41,121 nucleotides of DNA, taken from positions 1-41,121 of the forward strand of contig JADBJJ010000028.1 in the NCBI GenBank assembly GCA_014874475.1, read 5' to 3'. The position numbers and the translations under genes were made by a program. The DNA comes from Chloroflexota bacterium (GTDB lineage Bacteria > Chloroflexota > Anaerolineae > B4-G1 > DUEL01). Of this stretch, positions 9,429 through 18,920 are shown piece after piece (within the stretch, counting starts at the first letter, position 1; the number at the start of each line of letters is the position of its first letter). The notes beneath the pieces were generated by a model. It was not told the origin of the DNA. It saw only the letters and a list, made by a program, of their open reading frames with translations, and did no database searches.

Positions 9429-9974
9429 ATGGGCCTTTACGATGATGTGGCAAAAATATTAATCCCCGAAGACGTGCTTCAGGCCCGGGTGCGCTCGCTG
9501 GCCGAGGAGATCAATCGTCTGTATCGGGACGATGATTTTCCCCTCCTTGTTTGTATCCTGAAGGGCGCATTCGTTTTTCTGGCCGACCTGACCCGTCACC
9601 TCTCGTTTCGTCACGAAGTGGATTTTATGGTGATCTCCTCCTACGGAAGTGGAACGGTGAGCAGCGGGGTGGTGCGTATTCTGCTGGACCTGGAGCGAAA
9701 CATAGAGGGGCGTCATGTGCTGATCGTGGAGGACATCATAGATACGGGCCGCACAATGGATTACATCACCCGCAACCTGCGAACCCGTCGTCCCACCAGT
9801 CTCCGCATCTGTACCTTGCTGAGCAAGCCTTCCCGCCGTGAGATTGATGTTCTCCTGGATTTTGTCGGATTTGAAATCCCCGACGAGTTTGTCGTCGGCT
9901 ACGGTCTGGATTTTGCCGAAGCCTATCGGAATCTTCCATTCATTGGTGTTTTAAAGCCGGAAGTGGTCCGGTAA
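9429..9974 (+). CDS. hpt: Hypoxanthine phosphoribosyltransferase
   Basis: This enzyme salvages hypoxanthine and guanine to IMP and GMP using PRPP. The 181-residue protein has the family order: CILKGAFVFLADLTRHL, the flexible-loop region with SSYGSGT, the PRPP-binding signature VLIVEDIIDTGRT, and the C-terminal VGYGLDFAEAYRNLPFIGVL. The start is set at ATG 9429 (MGLYDDVAKILI) because it gives the normal family length; the ORF extends 27 codons upstream without homology. The ribosome site is weak. It is often beside tilS/ftsH in other bacteria, but not here. Confidence 0.95.
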   Translation: MGLYDDVAKILIPEDVLQARVRSLAEEINRLYRDDDFPLLVCILKGAFVFLADLTRHLSFRHEVDFMVISSYGSGTVSSGVVRILLDLERNIEGRHVLIVEDIIDTGRTMDYITRNLRTRRPTSLRICTLLSKPSRREIDVLLDFVGFEIPDEFVVGYGLDFAEAYRNLPFIGVLKPEVVR

Positions 9975-10015
9975 CAGGTGCCACTCCGGGAGGGCTAAAG
10001 GGGGGATATATCGTC

Positions 10016-10834
10016 GTGCCCCAATGGTTTGCCTTTTCCCTGCTCTGGATCGGTATTGCGTTGCTGTCCCTGGCCGTAGGGGCTGTTGGTGTCAGCATCT
10101 TAAAGTTTCGTCACGCCCAAACGGCACCCTATTACTTTATGCGGGAAACGGCAAGACGGAGCGGTACTCGCTGGCTCCTGGTGGCGATGGCGGCGCTCAT
10201 CCTGGGCGGAAGCACTTTTTACATTCATCAGCGTCAACGGGCGACCATGTCGCCTCCCGCTGGAGTGACGGGGACGATCTCGGCAGCGGCGGATTCTCCA
10301 ACGGCGACGGTTTCACCGTTGCCGACGGCGACGTATACTCCTTCCCCGTCGCCATCACCGATTCCACCTTCGCCCACAGCCACTCCATCTCCGACGCCCA
10401 CGCCCACTCCTTACCCGATGCCGGATACCGCCCGCTCCCCTCTGCCCGGTGCTGTTCCTGCTCGTCCGGAAGCCCGGATCGTCCTGGAGACCTTTGCGCT
10501 GGGAGTGGAGAACGGTCAGCCAGTTCAACCAGGGGTTGAATTTACGGCGGGAGATTTTCGGGTCTATGCTTTTATTCGCTACGAAGGGATGAGTCGGGGG
10601 GTTACCTGGACATATGGCTGGTACCGGGAGGGAGAATATCTGGATGGGAATACCTGTTTATGGTGGACCCAGTTACCGGACTGCCCGTATATGGTCGGGG
10701 AAACGGGGTTCACGTTTCTCTACTATCGCCGCCCGGGAGGCTATGACCCAGGCACATATGAGGTGCGCATCTGGATAGAGGACCGGTTCCAGGGGGCTTA
10801 CCATTTTGTCATCGTCCCCGCACCGGAGGATTAA
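10016..10834 (+). CDS. Membrane-anchored protein with Thr/Pro linker and C-terminal beta domain
   Basis: The GTG start at 10016 follows AAGGGGGG. The 272-residue product has two N-terminal membrane helices (about 6-27 and 53-70), a long Thr/Pro/Ser linker (about 90-145), and a C-terminal extracytoplasmic domain (about 155-268) rich in aromatic residues (VTWTYGWYREGEYL, GFTFLYYRRPGGYDPG, YEVRIWIEDR), probably an all-beta sandwich. No catalytic motif or named family is recognised. Such anchored proteins with TP linkers are frequent in Chloroflexota. The gene follows hpt by 41 bp. Confidence 0.75.
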   Translation: MPQWFAFSLLWIGIALLSLAVGAVGVSILKFRHAQTAPYYFMRETARRSGTRWLLVAMAALILGGSTFYIHQRQRATMSPPAGVTGTISAAADSPTATVSPLPTATYTPSPSPSPIPPSPTATPSPTPTPTPYPMPDTARSPLPGAVPARPEARIVLETFALGVENGQPVQPGVEFTAGDFRVYAFIRYEGMSRGVTWTYGWYREGEYLDGNTCLWWTQLPDCPYMVGETGFTFLYYRRPGGYDPGTYEVRIWIEDRFQGAYHFVIVPAPED

Positions 10835-10855
10835 ACGTGTAGAACTTTTGTGGGA

Positions 10856-10884
10856 TTGACAAGGCAGGGATGCGCATATAAAAT
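10856..10884 (+). promoter_or_regulatory. Sigma70-type promoter
   Basis: Consensus TTGACA (10856-10861), a 17-bp spacer and TAAAAT (10879-10884) sit 34 bp before the start of the secreted repeat protein. Confidence 0.75.
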
Positions 10885-10918
10885 CTATGGTATTCAGGGA
10901 GTTCTGATAGGGGGAGCG

Positions 10919-11929
10919 ATGGCGAATCGTATCGGGTCACATATGGGAAAGATCGGGGTTCTGATTGGGCTGGTGGTGCTTGTCGGGCTCGTCGCTCCTG
11001 TCGCTGCCTTACCGAACGGGCAACCGGCCTTCCCGGAGGGGGAGTCGGAATACTTCCAACTGACTGGCCACTATGTCAAGGGCCCATTTCTGGAATTCTT
11101 CCGGAAATTCGGAGGGAGCCGTATTTTGGGCTATCCTCAGACCGAAGTCTATTACGATGCCCGTCTGGGGCTGTGGGTGCAGTATTTTGACAATGTGCGG
11201 ATGGAATGGCACCCGGAAAACCCTCCTCCCTATCAAGTTCAGTTGGGTCTGTTGGGGGAAGAACTGGGACGAAGGACCCCACCTATTCCGCCGGACCAGG
11301 CCCCGCGCCGGAATCCTCTCCGGAAGTACTTCCCGGAGACTGGCCACACCGTCTCCTACGCGTTTCTCACCTTCTTTCAACAGAATGGGGGCCTGGATGT
11401 TTTCGGTTACCCCATTTCCGAGCCGCTGATAGAGAACGGGAGGATTGTCCAGTATTTCCAGCGCACCCGTTTGGAATGGCATCCGGAGCGGCCGCGCGGG
11501 GATCGGGTTGTCGTTGGGGCGCTGGGGTTGGCATACATCCAGAAGTTCGGGGTGCCTGAGGAGTACCGGCGACCGCAGCCCCTTTCGGCCCGGCCCGCAA
11601 CGGTCTCTCCTTCTGAGGAAAAAACCAGTCTGCGCGCCTACGCTTTTGTCCGCTATCCCGTCACCGGCCGGGAGGGATACCAGACGGTCTACCTTTATGT
11701 GACAGATGCTGGCCGTCAGCCGATGCGAGGTGTCCAGGCAACGGTTAAGGTTTATTTCCCCGGTGAGTCAGCAGTTTACCCGATGAATGCTACCGACTCC
11801 CGGGGAGTTTCCAGCCTGACGTTCTACTTCTCTGGGCTCCCGTCCGGACAGAAAATTGTGATTGAGGTCACCGTGCAGGCGGGCACGCAGGTCATCACGG
11901 TGCCAACCTCATTTGTCGTCTGGTACTAA
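10919..11929 (+). CDS. Secreted protein with two LGFP-like FFQ...GYP repeats and a C-terminal Ig-like domain
   Basis: A Sec signal peptide (GVLIGLVVLVGLVAPVAALP) precedes two related repeats of about 75-80 residues. Each carries the pattern TGH.V...FL.FF...GG...GYP, then VQYF...R.EWHPE (about 45-120 and 140-212). The C-terminal about 100 residues look like an Ig/carboxypeptidase-regulatory-like beta domain (VRYPVTGREGYQTVYLYVTD, ATVKVYFPG). The repeats are common in secreted Chloroflexota proteins, and LGFP repeats may bind cell walls; the function is unproven. ATG 10919 follows AGGGGGA; 23 upstream codons in frame are rejected because the promoter lies within them. Confidence 0.8.
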   Translation: MANRIGSHMGKIGVLIGLVVLVGLVAPVAALPNGQPAFPEGESEYFQLTGHYVKGPFLEFFRKFGGSRILGYPQTEVYYDARLGLWVQYFDNVRMEWHPENPPPYQVQLGLLGEELGRRTPPIPPDQAPRRNPLRKYFPETGHTVSYAFLTFFQQNGGLDVFGYPISEPLIENGRIVQYFQRTRLEWHPERPRGDRVVVGALGLAYIQKFGVPEEYRRPQPLSARPATVSPSEEKTSLRAYAFVRYPVTGREGYQTVYLYVTDAGRQPMRGVQATVKVYFPGESAVYPMNATDSRGVSSLTFYFSGLPSGQKIVIEVTVQAGTQVITVPTSFVVWY

Positions 11930-12026
11930 CTCCGGGACTGAACAGTTGCCCCGTAGAGCGGATTTTTGCGCTTCTCACCGGCAGGACGTTTCAGCCCGTC
12001 TGGATGGCCTGGAAAAGCTGTCCTTT

Positions 12027-12051
12027 AGGGCAAGGGATAACCCCTGTCCCT
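12027..12051. other. Hairpin between convergent genes
   Basis: AGGGCAAGGG and CCCCTGTCCCT pair with one bulge around ATAA. It lies in the 148-bp convergent gap between the secreted protein and the small membrane protein and may help end both transcripts; there is no U-tract. Confidence 0.3.
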
Positions 12052-12077
12052 GTCTCCCCGGTATCTTCTTCCCGGCG

Positions 12078-12311
12078 CTATGAGGATTTTTCACCGGTAC
12101 CGGATTCCTTTTCTTCTTCGTCTTCCCAGCCGATAATCCATACACACAGCCCGGCTACGCCGATGGTGGCAACAATGAGCGCGGCCCACTGGCCGGGCAG
12201 CAAGCCCACATCGCGGGCGGACCAGATTAGAATGGCCACCATCCCAATAGCCAGGACGATCCAGGCAGTCAACCGGGGATGGTTGCGGACAAACTCGGTC
12301 AATTTGGACAT
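12078..12311 (-). CDS. Small two-helix membrane protein
   Basis: A 77-residue product with two predicted membrane helices (about 15-32 and 42-60, WIVLAIGMVAILIW and ALIVATIGVAGLCVWIIGW) and an acidic tail (EDEEEKESGTGEKSS). ATG 12311 follows GGAGG, which supports real translation. No family is recognised. It lies 46 bp downstream of the acetyltransferase gene on the same strand and is probably co-transcribed with it. Confidence 0.7.
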   Translation of the reverse strand: MSKLTEFVRNHPRLTAWIVLAIGMVAILIWSARDVGLLPGQWAALIVATIGVAGLCVWIIGWEDEEEKESGTGEKSS

Positions 12312-12357
12312 TGAGCCTCCTTACAAAAGATAAGGTGAAGTTTCAATGGGCGGTGAT

Positions 12358-12858
12358 TCAGATAGGCCGCAGGACCCGATCGGTCCGGAGTTGTTTCAGT
12401 ACAACCTGGTCCTGGAGCGGGTTGGCCTCGCGCGCGACTTCTCGCCAGGCCCGGGGAAGACTGGCGATATCTCGGGGCTGGTAGCCGAAAGTCTCCCAGA
12501 ACTGCAGCACCTCTGGCGGCGCGTGGGTCGGAATAATCAGGATGGCTGCCTCGCACATCAGTTCCTGCGCCGCCTTCTCCATGGCTGCCAACAGGGCCTG
12601 GCCGACCGGAAGATTCAGGCGAGCCGGGAGGATCAAGAAATCCGTCACCCGCACGACCAGGTTCTCCACCTGCCATCCCAGAAGCCCGACTATCTCCCCA
12701 TCCATTTCGGCCAGCAGAAAGCCGACGGTACCGAACCGCTGCAGCACGTCTGAGGGGGTCACCGGTTTGGGAGGGTGTCCCCGGTTGACGAAAGCGGCGA
12801 TTCGCTCCGCGTCGGCCGGACGAGCACGCCGAATAGATACTGGCGATGATTCCCCCAT
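12358..12858 (-). CDS. GNAT-family N-acetyltransferase
   Basis: A 166-residue protein with the GNAT fold: VSIRRARPADAERIAAFVN at the N-terminus, the beta4 strand and acetyl-CoA region VTDFLILPARLNLPVGQAL (a degenerate R/QxxGxG/A loop), then EAAILIIPTHAPPEVLQFWETFGYQ, the usual FYxxxGF-like end. It transfers an acetyl group from acetyl-CoA to an amine; the substrate is unknown. The degenerate CoA loop and the VENLVVRVTDF segment resemble a Chloroflexota subfamily. ATG 12858 follows GGGGAAA. Confidence 0.8.
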   Translation of the reverse strand: MGESSPVSIRRARPADAERIAAFVNRGHPPKPVTPSDVLQRFGTVGFLLAEMDGEIVGLLGWQVENLVVRVTDFLILPARLNLPVGQALLAAMEKAAQELMCEAAILIIPTHAPPEVLQFWETFGYQPRDIASLPRAWREVAREANPLQDQVVLKQLRTDRVLRPI

Positions 12859-12946
12859 TGCAGTTTCCCCTTGAATTTGGACGCAGATAAATGGGACTTT
12901 CCCTCGGCGCCATTCTCAACATAGCACCGGCTGAGGGCCGAGTCTA

Positions 12947-12975
12947 ATTATACCTGGAATTGGCCATTTTTCCAA
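12947..12975 (-). promoter_or_regulatory. Promoter for the acetyltransferase unit (minus strand)
   Basis: On the minus strand TTGGAA (12975-12970), a 17-bp spacer and consensus TATAAT (12952-12947) give a leader of about 80 nt. The 363-bp gap 12859-13221 otherwise holds only the divergent ugd promoter. Confidence 0.65.
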
Positions 12976-13154
12976 GTCCGCTCCATCTTGACGTTACTCG
13001 CATCTTTAGGTCGGACTGTAAAAAACCAAAAACCGCGGTCGGCGTCGGGGTGGCTCTGAGAGACCCGGGCGGAAACGTCCGGGCCCAGAGCGCAAAGCCC
13101 TTCGGGTTGTTGTAGGAGCCCGTTGCTGACCATTTTGCAGGAATCCTGTGTCGG

Positions 13155-13183
13155 TTGTCAAATCCACGCCTTGATGGTATCAT
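13155..13183 (+). promoter_or_regulatory. Promoter for ugd
   Basis: TTGTCA (13155-13160), a 17-bp spacer and TATCAT (13178-13183) lie 38 bp before the GTG start. Confidence 0.65.
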
Positions 13184-13221
13184 ATCAGCCGTTAACCATA
13201 TTTTCTGGAGGGATGGGTGTC

Positions 13222-14535
13222 GTGAGAAACATCGCGGTTATTGGCGTTGGATACGTCGGACTGGTCACCGGGGCCTGCTTCGCCGACCTGGGCAACCGGG
13301 TGACCTGCATGGACATCAGCGAGGAGAAAATTGAGAAACTGAAGCAGGGTGTTATCCCCTTCTATGAGCCGGGCCTGGAGGAACTGGTGGAGCGGAACGT
13401 CCTTGCTGGACGCCTCTCCTTCACCACTTCCTATGCGGAAGCCATCCGGGACGCGGAGTTTGTCTTCATCGCAGTCGGAACACCCGAGGGAGTGGACGGT
13501 GAAGCGGACCTGCGGTACGTGCGCGCGGCGGCCGAGGCTATCGCGGATGTAATGGATCACCCGCTCATCATCGTCAACAAGTCTACCGTGCCCGTGGGCA
13601 CCGGAGACTGGGTGGCCGATATTATCCGGGCCCGCCGGGGCGATTCGGTTCCCTTTTCCGTCGTCTCCTGCCCCGAGTTCCTGCGGGAGGGCTCCGCGAT
13701 CAGTGACTTTATGAACCCCGCCCGGGTCGTTCTGGGCTCCCTGGACCGGGACGCGGCGGAGAAGGTGGCCCAACTCCACCTACCGCTGCGGGCGCCCATC
13801 GTCATCACCGACCTGCGCACGGCGGAGATGATCAAGTACGCTTCCAATGCCTTCCTGGCGACCCGTATTTCCTTCATTAACGAGATCGCCGCAATCTGCG
13901 AGGTCGTTGGCGCGGACGTTAAAGAAGTCGCCAATGGTATGGGCTACGACCCCCGTATCGGGCGGATGTTCCTGGATGCAGGAGTGGGATACGGCGGGTC
14001 CTGTTTCCCCAAAGACGTGAAGGCTCTGGCGCATATGGCTCTCAGCAACGGCTACCAGCCGCAAATTCTTCAGGCCGTGATGAGCATCAATGCCTACCAG
14101 CGGCGGCTGGTGGTGAACAAACTTCGGGACGCGCTGGGTTCGCTGAATGGCGCTGTGGTGGGGCTTTTGGGCCTGGCCTTCAAGCCGAATACCGACGATA
14201 TGCGCGAGGCGCCCTCTATCGACATCGCCCGCTACATTATCGCTGAGGGTGGGCGGGTGCGGGCCTACGACCCGGTGGCGATGGAGGTCGCCCGTCGCAT
14301 ACTCCCGGATGTAGAGATGGCTCCCGACCCCTACTCCCTGGCCGATGGCTGTGATGCCATCGTCATCGTCACCGACTGGAACGAGTTCAAGAACCTGGAC
14401 CTGGAGCGGATTCGGAACCGGATGCGCCGTCCGGTGCTGGTGGACGGGCGGAATATCTACGACCCGGCCTTTGTCCGCTCGCTGGGCTTCGTCTATCGCG
14501 GCATCGGTCGGGGGTTCAACGGCGAAGGGGGCTAG
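13222..14535 (+). CDS. ugd: UDP-glucose 6-dehydrogenase
   Basis: Oxidises UDP-glucose to UDP-glucuronate with two NAD+, feeding polysaccharide synthesis. The 437-residue protein shows the N-terminal Rossmann [21 protein letters not shown], the [10 protein letters not shown] loop, [10 protein letters not shown], and the active-site [10 protein letters not shown] with nucleophile C261, then the C-terminal UDP-binding half ([16 protein letters not shown]). The GTG at 13222 is chosen over ATG 13213 because GGAGG (13207-13211) sits 10 nt before the GTG but only 1 nt before the ATG. UDP-glucose and GDP-mannose dehydrogenases are related; motifs favour the glucose enzyme. Confidence 0.93.
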   Translation: MRNIAVIGVGYVGLVTGACFADLGNRVTCMDISEEKIEKLKQGVIPFYEPGLEELVERNVLAGRLSFTTSYAEAIRDAEFVFIAVGTPEGVDGEADLRYVRAAAEAIADVMDHPLIIVNKSTVPVGTGDWVADIIRARRGDSVPFSVVSCPEFLREGSAISDFMNPARVVLGSLDRDAAEKVAQLHLPLRAPIVITDLRTAEMIKYASNAFLATRISFINEIAAICEVVGADVKEVANGMGYDPRIGRMFLDAGVGYGGSCFPKDVKALAHMALSNGYQPQILQAVMSINAYQRRLVVNKLRDALGSLNGAVVGLLGLAFKPNTDDMREAPSIDIARYIIAEGGRVRAYDPVAMEVARRILPDVEMAPDPYSLADGCDAIVIVTDWNEFKNLDLERIRNRMRRPVLVDGRNIYDPAFVRSLGFVYRGIGRGFNGEGG

Positions 14536-14599
14536 AAGAGCAGGGCTTTGCAGCGAACGGGGTTGGGCGGTGGTCAGAGGCCGCCGCCGCCCAATCCCA

Positions 14600-16414
14600 A
14601 TGGTCTCTACCGATATGAACTCTCAGCCCATTCTCCCTCTGGAAAGACTCCTCCGCGTCCCCTACGTGGACGACCTTTTTGACCTCTCGCCCGATGGGGC
14701 TGATGTCGCTTTTTCCTGGAACGGCACCGGGCGGTGGGAGGTCTATCTGGCCCCGACCGACGGGAGCGCGCCGCCCCATCCGGTCACCGAAGGGCCGGGG
14801 GCCAAACATGCCCCCCGCTGGTCCCCCGATGGCCGCCATCTGGCCTATGTCCTGGACCTGGATGGCAGCGAGCGGTACGACATCTGGCTCTGCCATCGGG
14901 ATACGGGCCGACACACCAATCTGACCCCCGAAACACCGGACTTGATTGCTCCCTCCTTCGCCTGGTCGCCCGATGGGCGATCCATTGCTTTTATCTCCAA
15001 TCGCTCCGGACGGATGGACACGTATCTCTTGCCGGTGGAGGGTGGGCCGGTCCGGCCTCTCCTGAGCCTTCCGTATTCCGACCTCGCGGTGATCTGGTCG
15101 CCCGACGGGCAGCATCTGGCGGTGGTCTGCATGACGCTTGGACAGGATACGGGCATCTTTGTCGTTCCGGCGGAGGGTGGGGAGCCCCGGCCTGTTGCCG
15201 GGCCCGATGGGCCGCTCTGTGCCAAACATCCGTCCTGGTCTCCGGACGGTTCCCGCCTGGCCTGTGTGGCGGAGCGGGACGGGTGCTTCCAGGTTGTCCT
15301 CTGGGATCTGGCATCGGGTGCCATGTCCTGGCTGACCGACGGCGAGGGCGACCGGGATCACCCGGCGTGGTCTCCGGACGGTCGTCGCCTGGCCTGGGTG
15401 CGCGGCCGAGGGCCGGTTAACTGGTTGGAAGTCGCCGATCTCTCTTCCGGCGCGGTGGAATCCTATCGGGTGGAAGCGGGTGTCTATACCTTCCCCCGTT
15501 TCACGCCCGACGGTGAGGGTCTCCTTTTCGTCTTTGATAATCCCCGCCACCCTGCCGACCTGTGGCATTTGCGCCTGACCGACGGGCATCTCCGCCAACT
15601 GACCCAATCCCTGCCGCCGGACTTGCAGGATGCTCCTTTTGTGATGCCGGAGGAGGTTCGCTACCCCAGCCTGGATGGGCAGGAAGTGCCCGCGCTCCTC
15701 TACCGCCCGCGCGCCACGCAGGGGCCCTCTCCGGCGGTCATCTATGTCCACGGCGGCCCGACGTGGCTGACCCAGGTCACCTGGGACCCGCTGATCCAGC
15801 ATATGGTCAGCCGGGGGTGGGTGGTGCTGGCTCCCAACTATCGGGGCTCCACCGGCTACGGGCGGGAGTGGCAACTGGCCAACCGCTTTGACCTGGGCGG
15901 CGGCGATACCCGCGACGTGGTGGCCGGCGTTGACTACCTGGTCCGGGAGGGGCTGGTGGACCCGGCGCGTGTCGCTATCACCGGAACCAGTTACGGGGGC
16001 TATCTGACGATGACCGCACTCACTGGCTACCCGGACCGCTGGGCAGCTGGGTCGGCTGTGGTGCCGTTCTTGAACTGGTTCACCGAGTACGCCAGCGAGC
16101 GGGAAGACCTGCAGCAGTGGGATCGGGAGAACTTCGGCGACCCGGAGAAGGACCGGGACCGCTACTATGAGCGCTCTCCCTTCTTTTTCCTGGATCGCAT
16201 CCGGGCGCCTGTCCAACTCATCTGCGGAGCCAACGACCCGCGCTGCCCGGCGCAGGAGTCCATCCAGGCGCGGGATGTGCTTCTGGCACTGGGAAAAGAG
16301 TGCGATTTCGTTCTCTATCCAGACGAAGGGCACGGTTTTCTGAAGACGGAGAACGTGGTGGACGCCAAACGGCGCCGGGTGGAGTTTCTGGCCCGATTTC
16401 TGGAAACCGGGTAG
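14600..16414 (+). CDS. S9-family prolyl oligopeptidase/acylaminoacyl peptidase
   Basis: A 604-residue cytosolic serine peptidase. The N-terminal about 350 residues form a beta-propeller built of repeated WSPDG motifs (PD40 repeats), which filters substrates. The C-terminal alpha/beta-hydrolase carries GTSYGG (nucleophile S464), D546 in GANDPRCP and H578 in DEGHGF. It trims short peptides or N-acylated residues. ATG 14600 and ATG 14615 are both possible and neither has a clear ribosome site; the longer reading back to 14345 overlaps ugd and is rejected. It follows ugd by about 65 bp. Confidence 0.92.
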   Translation: MVSTDMNSQPILPLERLLRVPYVDDLFDLSPDGADVAFSWNGTGRWEVYLAPTDGSAPPHPVTEGPGAKHAPRWSPDGRHLAYVLDLDGSERYDIWLCHRDTGRHTNLTPETPDLIAPSFAWSPDGRSIAFISNRSGRMDTYLLPVEGGPVRPLLSLPYSDLAVIWSPDGQHLAVVCMTLGQDTGIFVVPAEGGEPRPVAGPDGPLCAKHPSWSPDGSRLACVAERDGCFQVVLWDLASGAMSWLTDGEGDRDHPAWSPDGRRLAWVRGRGPVNWLEVADLSSGAVESYRVEAGVYTFPRFTPDGEGLLFVFDNPRHPADLWHLRLTDGHLRQLTQSLPPDLQDAPFVMPEEVRYPSLDGQEVPALLYRPRATQGPSPAVIYVHGGPTWLTQVTWDPLIQHMVSRGWVVLAPNYRGSTGYGREWQLANRFDLGGGDTRDVVAGVDYLVREGLVDPARVAITGTSYGGYLTMTALTGYPDRWAAGSAVVPFLNWFTEYASEREDLQQWDRENFGDPEKDRDRYYERSPFFFLDRIRAPVQLICGANDPRCPAQESIQARDVLLALGKECDFVLYPDEGHGFLKTENVVDAKRRRVEFLARFLETG

Positions 16415-16461
16415 CATAGGGGAAAGGCCGTTGGGATTCCTGTGGCATCGGAGGAAGCGAC

Positions 16462-16989
16462 ATGGAGGTTCAAAAAATCCCTATAGGTCGTGAAAAGAAA
16501 ATCGCATTGGTGGCTCACGACAACAAAAAGCAGGACCTTCTGGAATGGGCCAGGTTTAACCGCGATCTTCTGGCATGCCACATTCTGTATGCAACGGGAA
16601 CCACCGGGGAGATACTGGAGAGAGAACTGGGCATAGAGGTCCAGAAACTGCAAAGCGGCCCGCTGGGAGGGGACCAGCAAATCGGTGCGAAGATTGTAGA
16701 GGGTGAGATTGACTTTCTGATTTTCTTCTGGGATCCTCTGGAACCGTTGCCTCATGACCCGGATGTAAAGGCACTGCTGCGGCTGGCGGTGGTATGGAAC
16801 ATCCCCGTCGCCTGCAACCGGGCATCGGCCGACTTTATTATTTCCTCTCCGCTGATGGAAGGAGAGTACGAGCGGTTAGTGCCAGATTACGGACTCTATC
16901 GCAGACGTCGGCTTTTCTTCTATTCCCCTGAAGGGGAAATGACGAGTGTGCTCAGAGATGATTTGAACCCATCTGCCGGGAACGAATAG
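16462..16989 (+). CDS. mgsA: Methylglyoxal synthase
   Basis: Converts dihydroxyacetone phosphate to methylglyoxal and phosphate, a bypass of lower glycolysis that relieves sugar-phosphate stress. The catalytic and phosphate-binding residues fall at the same positions as in the E. coli enzyme: H19 (VAHDN), D71 ([10 protein letters not shown]), D91 (FFWD), H98 and D101 (LPHDPD). The protein has 175 residues, slightly longer at the C-terminus than usual. ATG 16462 follows GGAGG. It stands alone between the S9 peptidase and a convergent glycosyltransferase gene. Confidence 0.95.
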   Translation: MEVQKIPIGREKKIALVAHDNKKQDLLEWARFNRDLLACHILYATGTTGEILERELGIEVQKLQSGPLGGDQQIGAKIVEGEIDFLIFFWDPLEPLPHDPDVKALLRLAVVWNIPVACNRASADFIISSPLMEGEYERLVPDYGLYRRRRLFFYSPEGEMTSVLRDDLNPSAGNE

Positions 16990-17030
16990 GCGCAGGTTCG
17001 CCCTGGCTTTTCTGCCCGGGCGGTTGGGAT

Positions 17031-18638
17031 TCAGGGGAGCGTTTGCCGCTGGTATTCGTACACGTCCACTCGGACAAAATGCGCCTCATCGGCCCGGGCG
17101 AAGCCCTTTTCCAGCCACCTCTGTACCAGATTCCGCTCGTCCCACATCTCTACCTCTGAGGCCACCAGCCAGACCCGCTCGCGGTCGCCGACGATCCGTG
17201 CCATCCACCGACCAGCGGACTCTTCGGATAGGCGATACTCCCCGCTCTCGGTGCGGTGGTTGGTGTAGAGGCCGTCGGCCCAGAGGTAGTCCGTCGGCCC
17301 GAAATAGTAGTCAAAGGTGTAGCGGATGTGAGGAATTTGGAAGAGGAGCAGGTCACCGGGCCGGTAGCGGGATTCCACATACGCGGCAGCCGCGCGGACG
17401 TCCGACTTAACCGGGATAGTGGCCTGGGCGTGCAGGTTCAGGGCGAAAACGACCAGCAGAGCCAGGAGAACCGCGCCCCGCAGACCCCAGGACGGGATTG
17501 TGTGCCTTCGCGTTGGGGCGGTCAAAGCGGTCCATCCTGCACCGACCAGCATGTAGAGGGCCGGCGCGCACCAGATGAGATACCGGTCGGTGAACAACGG
17601 CTGGCGCAGAGAGATGAGCCAGATGATCAGCAGGGGGAACGTGAGCCAGAGAGCCAGGAAATGCAGGGGCCACCCTGGCGGTTGCCCACCTCTGGCCATC
17701 TGGCGGGCGGCGGGGCGGGAAAGGCCCCGAGCCAGCCCCAGCGCGGCCATTCCCCCACAGACCAGCGCGCCCCAGGGCCAACCCCGGGAGAGAATCCCCG
17801 TGCTCCAACCGTTGAGCAGAATCAGCGCCATCTCCCCCAGCGTGTGGTGGGGGAACCCCGTCTCCCGCCGGAGCAGGATGGCGGGCATCTGCCAGAGGGC
17901 CAGCGGCAGATAGGGGAGGGTCAATAGAGCCATCCCGAGCAGCGCGCCGCGCCAGTGGGGCCGCCAGCGGGGCCAATCCATCAGCAGCCCCAGGATTTGC
18001 AGCGGGATCAGCAGCGCGCCCCAGATATGGGTGTAGAGGAGCAGGGACGTCGCCACCACCTGGACGGCCCACCATATCCCTCCTTCGTCCATCCCCCTCC
18101 GCAGGCCATAGAGGGCCAGGAGCACTAGCGCGGGGACCAGGGTGTACATCTTGACTTCCTGGCCGTACCAGACCATGTAGGGCGAAACCGCCATCAGCGC
18201 GGCGGCGACGGTGGCGGCAGGCCGGCCCAATAGACGGGTACCCAGCGCGGCGGTGAGTGGCACGCAGAGGACACCGAAGAACAGAGAGAAGAACCGCATA
18301 GCGTATTCGGTATGCCCGGCCAGCACCACCCAACCCCGAAGGAGGAAATAATAGAGGGGGCCGTTCTGGCGAATCATCCCCCCCAGTAATCCGACCACGC
18401 GCTCCCGGAGTGTCCCCGCTATCCAGTCATTGGCGATGGGGGGCGGAGGGCATGCACAGGGGGTCCGAAGGTCTCCACCCCGTCCTGGCTCCAGCGCCTC
18501 TACCAGGAGGTGGGGGAACTCGTAGGCGTAGCACAGGGCATCTACCTCATCCCGCCAGAGGGACTGGGCGGTGAGGGAACCCGCGCGCAGGCCAAAAGCC
18601 AGAAGAGCCAGAGCAACCAGAATCCACCAGCGACGCAT
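17031..18638 (-). CDS. GT39/ArnT-like integral membrane glycosyltransferase
   Basis: A GT-C-type polytopic protein of 535 residues with about 10-12 hydrophobic segments. The first helix is followed by SLWRDEVDALCY, whose Asp30-Glu31 matches the acidic catalytic site of PMT/ArnT-like enzymes that move a sugar from a lipid-phosphate donor. SPYMVWYGQEVKMYTL fits the family's P-x-x-W-YGQE-x-x-MY motif. The acceptor is unknown. ATG 18638 (MRRWWILVAL) is chosen because it opens a membrane helix; about 215 further upstream codons are Pro/Ser/Arg-rich without homology. It converges on mgsA. Confidence 0.88.
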   Translation of the reverse strand: MRRWWILVALALLAFGLRAGSLTAQSLWRDEVDALCYAYEFPHLLVEALEPGRGGDLRTPCACPPPPIANDWIAGTLRERVVGLLGGMIRQNGPLYYFLLRGWVVLAGHTEYAMRFFSLFFGVLCVPLTAALGTRLLGRPAATVAAALMAVSPYMVWYGQEVKMYTLVPALVLLALYGLRRGMDEGGIWWAVQVVATSLLLYTHIWGALLIPLQILGLLMDWPRWRPHWRGALLGMALLTLPYLPLALWQMPAILLRRETGFPHHTLGEMALILLNGWSTGILSRGWPWGALVCGGMAALGLARGLSRPAARQMARGGQPPGWPLHFLALWLTFPLLIIWLISLRQPLFTDRYLIWCAPALYMLVGAGWTALTAPTRRHTIPSWGLRGAVLLALLVVFALNLHAQATIPVKSDVRAAAAYVESRYRPGDLLLFQIPHIRYTFDYYFGPTDYLWADGLYTNHRTESGEYRLSEESAGRWMARIVGDRERVWLVASEVEMWDERNLVQRWLEKGFARADEAHFVRVDVYEYQRQTLP

Positions 18639-18650
18639 TGGACTTTTCGC

Positions 18651-18725
18651 AGAGCCCTCTCCTTTATCTCCCTCTCTGCTGCCGCTGCGCGGTGCGGGGA
18701 GGGGGGAGATAGATAGGGTGGGGGC
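18651..18725. repeat. Imperfect palindromic intergenic repeat
   Basis: CTTTATCTCCCTCT and GGGGGGAGATAGATAGGG form a long imperfect stem around GCTGCCGCTGCGCGGTGCGG. This composition (CTCTCCC...GGGGAGAGG...GGTGGGG) is typical of palindromic intergenic repeats in G+C-rich genomes. It sits between the divergent GT39-like gene and greA; the rest of 18639-18920 holds only the probable greA promoter. Confidence 0.45.
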
Positions 18726-18894
18726 CCGAAAGAGAACCCGAAAGAGGCGCATCCCTGTCCGATCTTTTGAGGTACCAATCTGCCCGCGCATTATCTTACC
18801 ACGAAACCCCACTCGCGCAATCCGACTGGGGATACGCCATACGGAATGCCCAACGCGCATCTTGCCAAAATCCCGTTTTGCGGTAGGATTACGG

Positions 18895-18900
18895 TATACT
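18895..18900 (+). promoter_or_regulatory. Probable -10 box of greA
   Basis: TATACT lies 21 nt before the greA start, giving a very short leader that still includes AGAGGAG. No convincing -35 box is seen at the usual spacing. Confidence 0.4.
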
Positions 18901-18920
18901 GCGGTCAAGAGGAGTCGTGT

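Noticed and set aside
12944-13183. Short minus-strand ORFs between the GNAT and ugd genes
   Set aside because: They overlap both divergent promoters, have no ribosome site and resemble no protein.
14516-16417. 633-codon minus-strand frame opposite the S9 peptidase
   Set aside because: Antisense frame of a G+C-rich gene with no recognisable domain; the plus-strand peptidase has a full catalytic triad.
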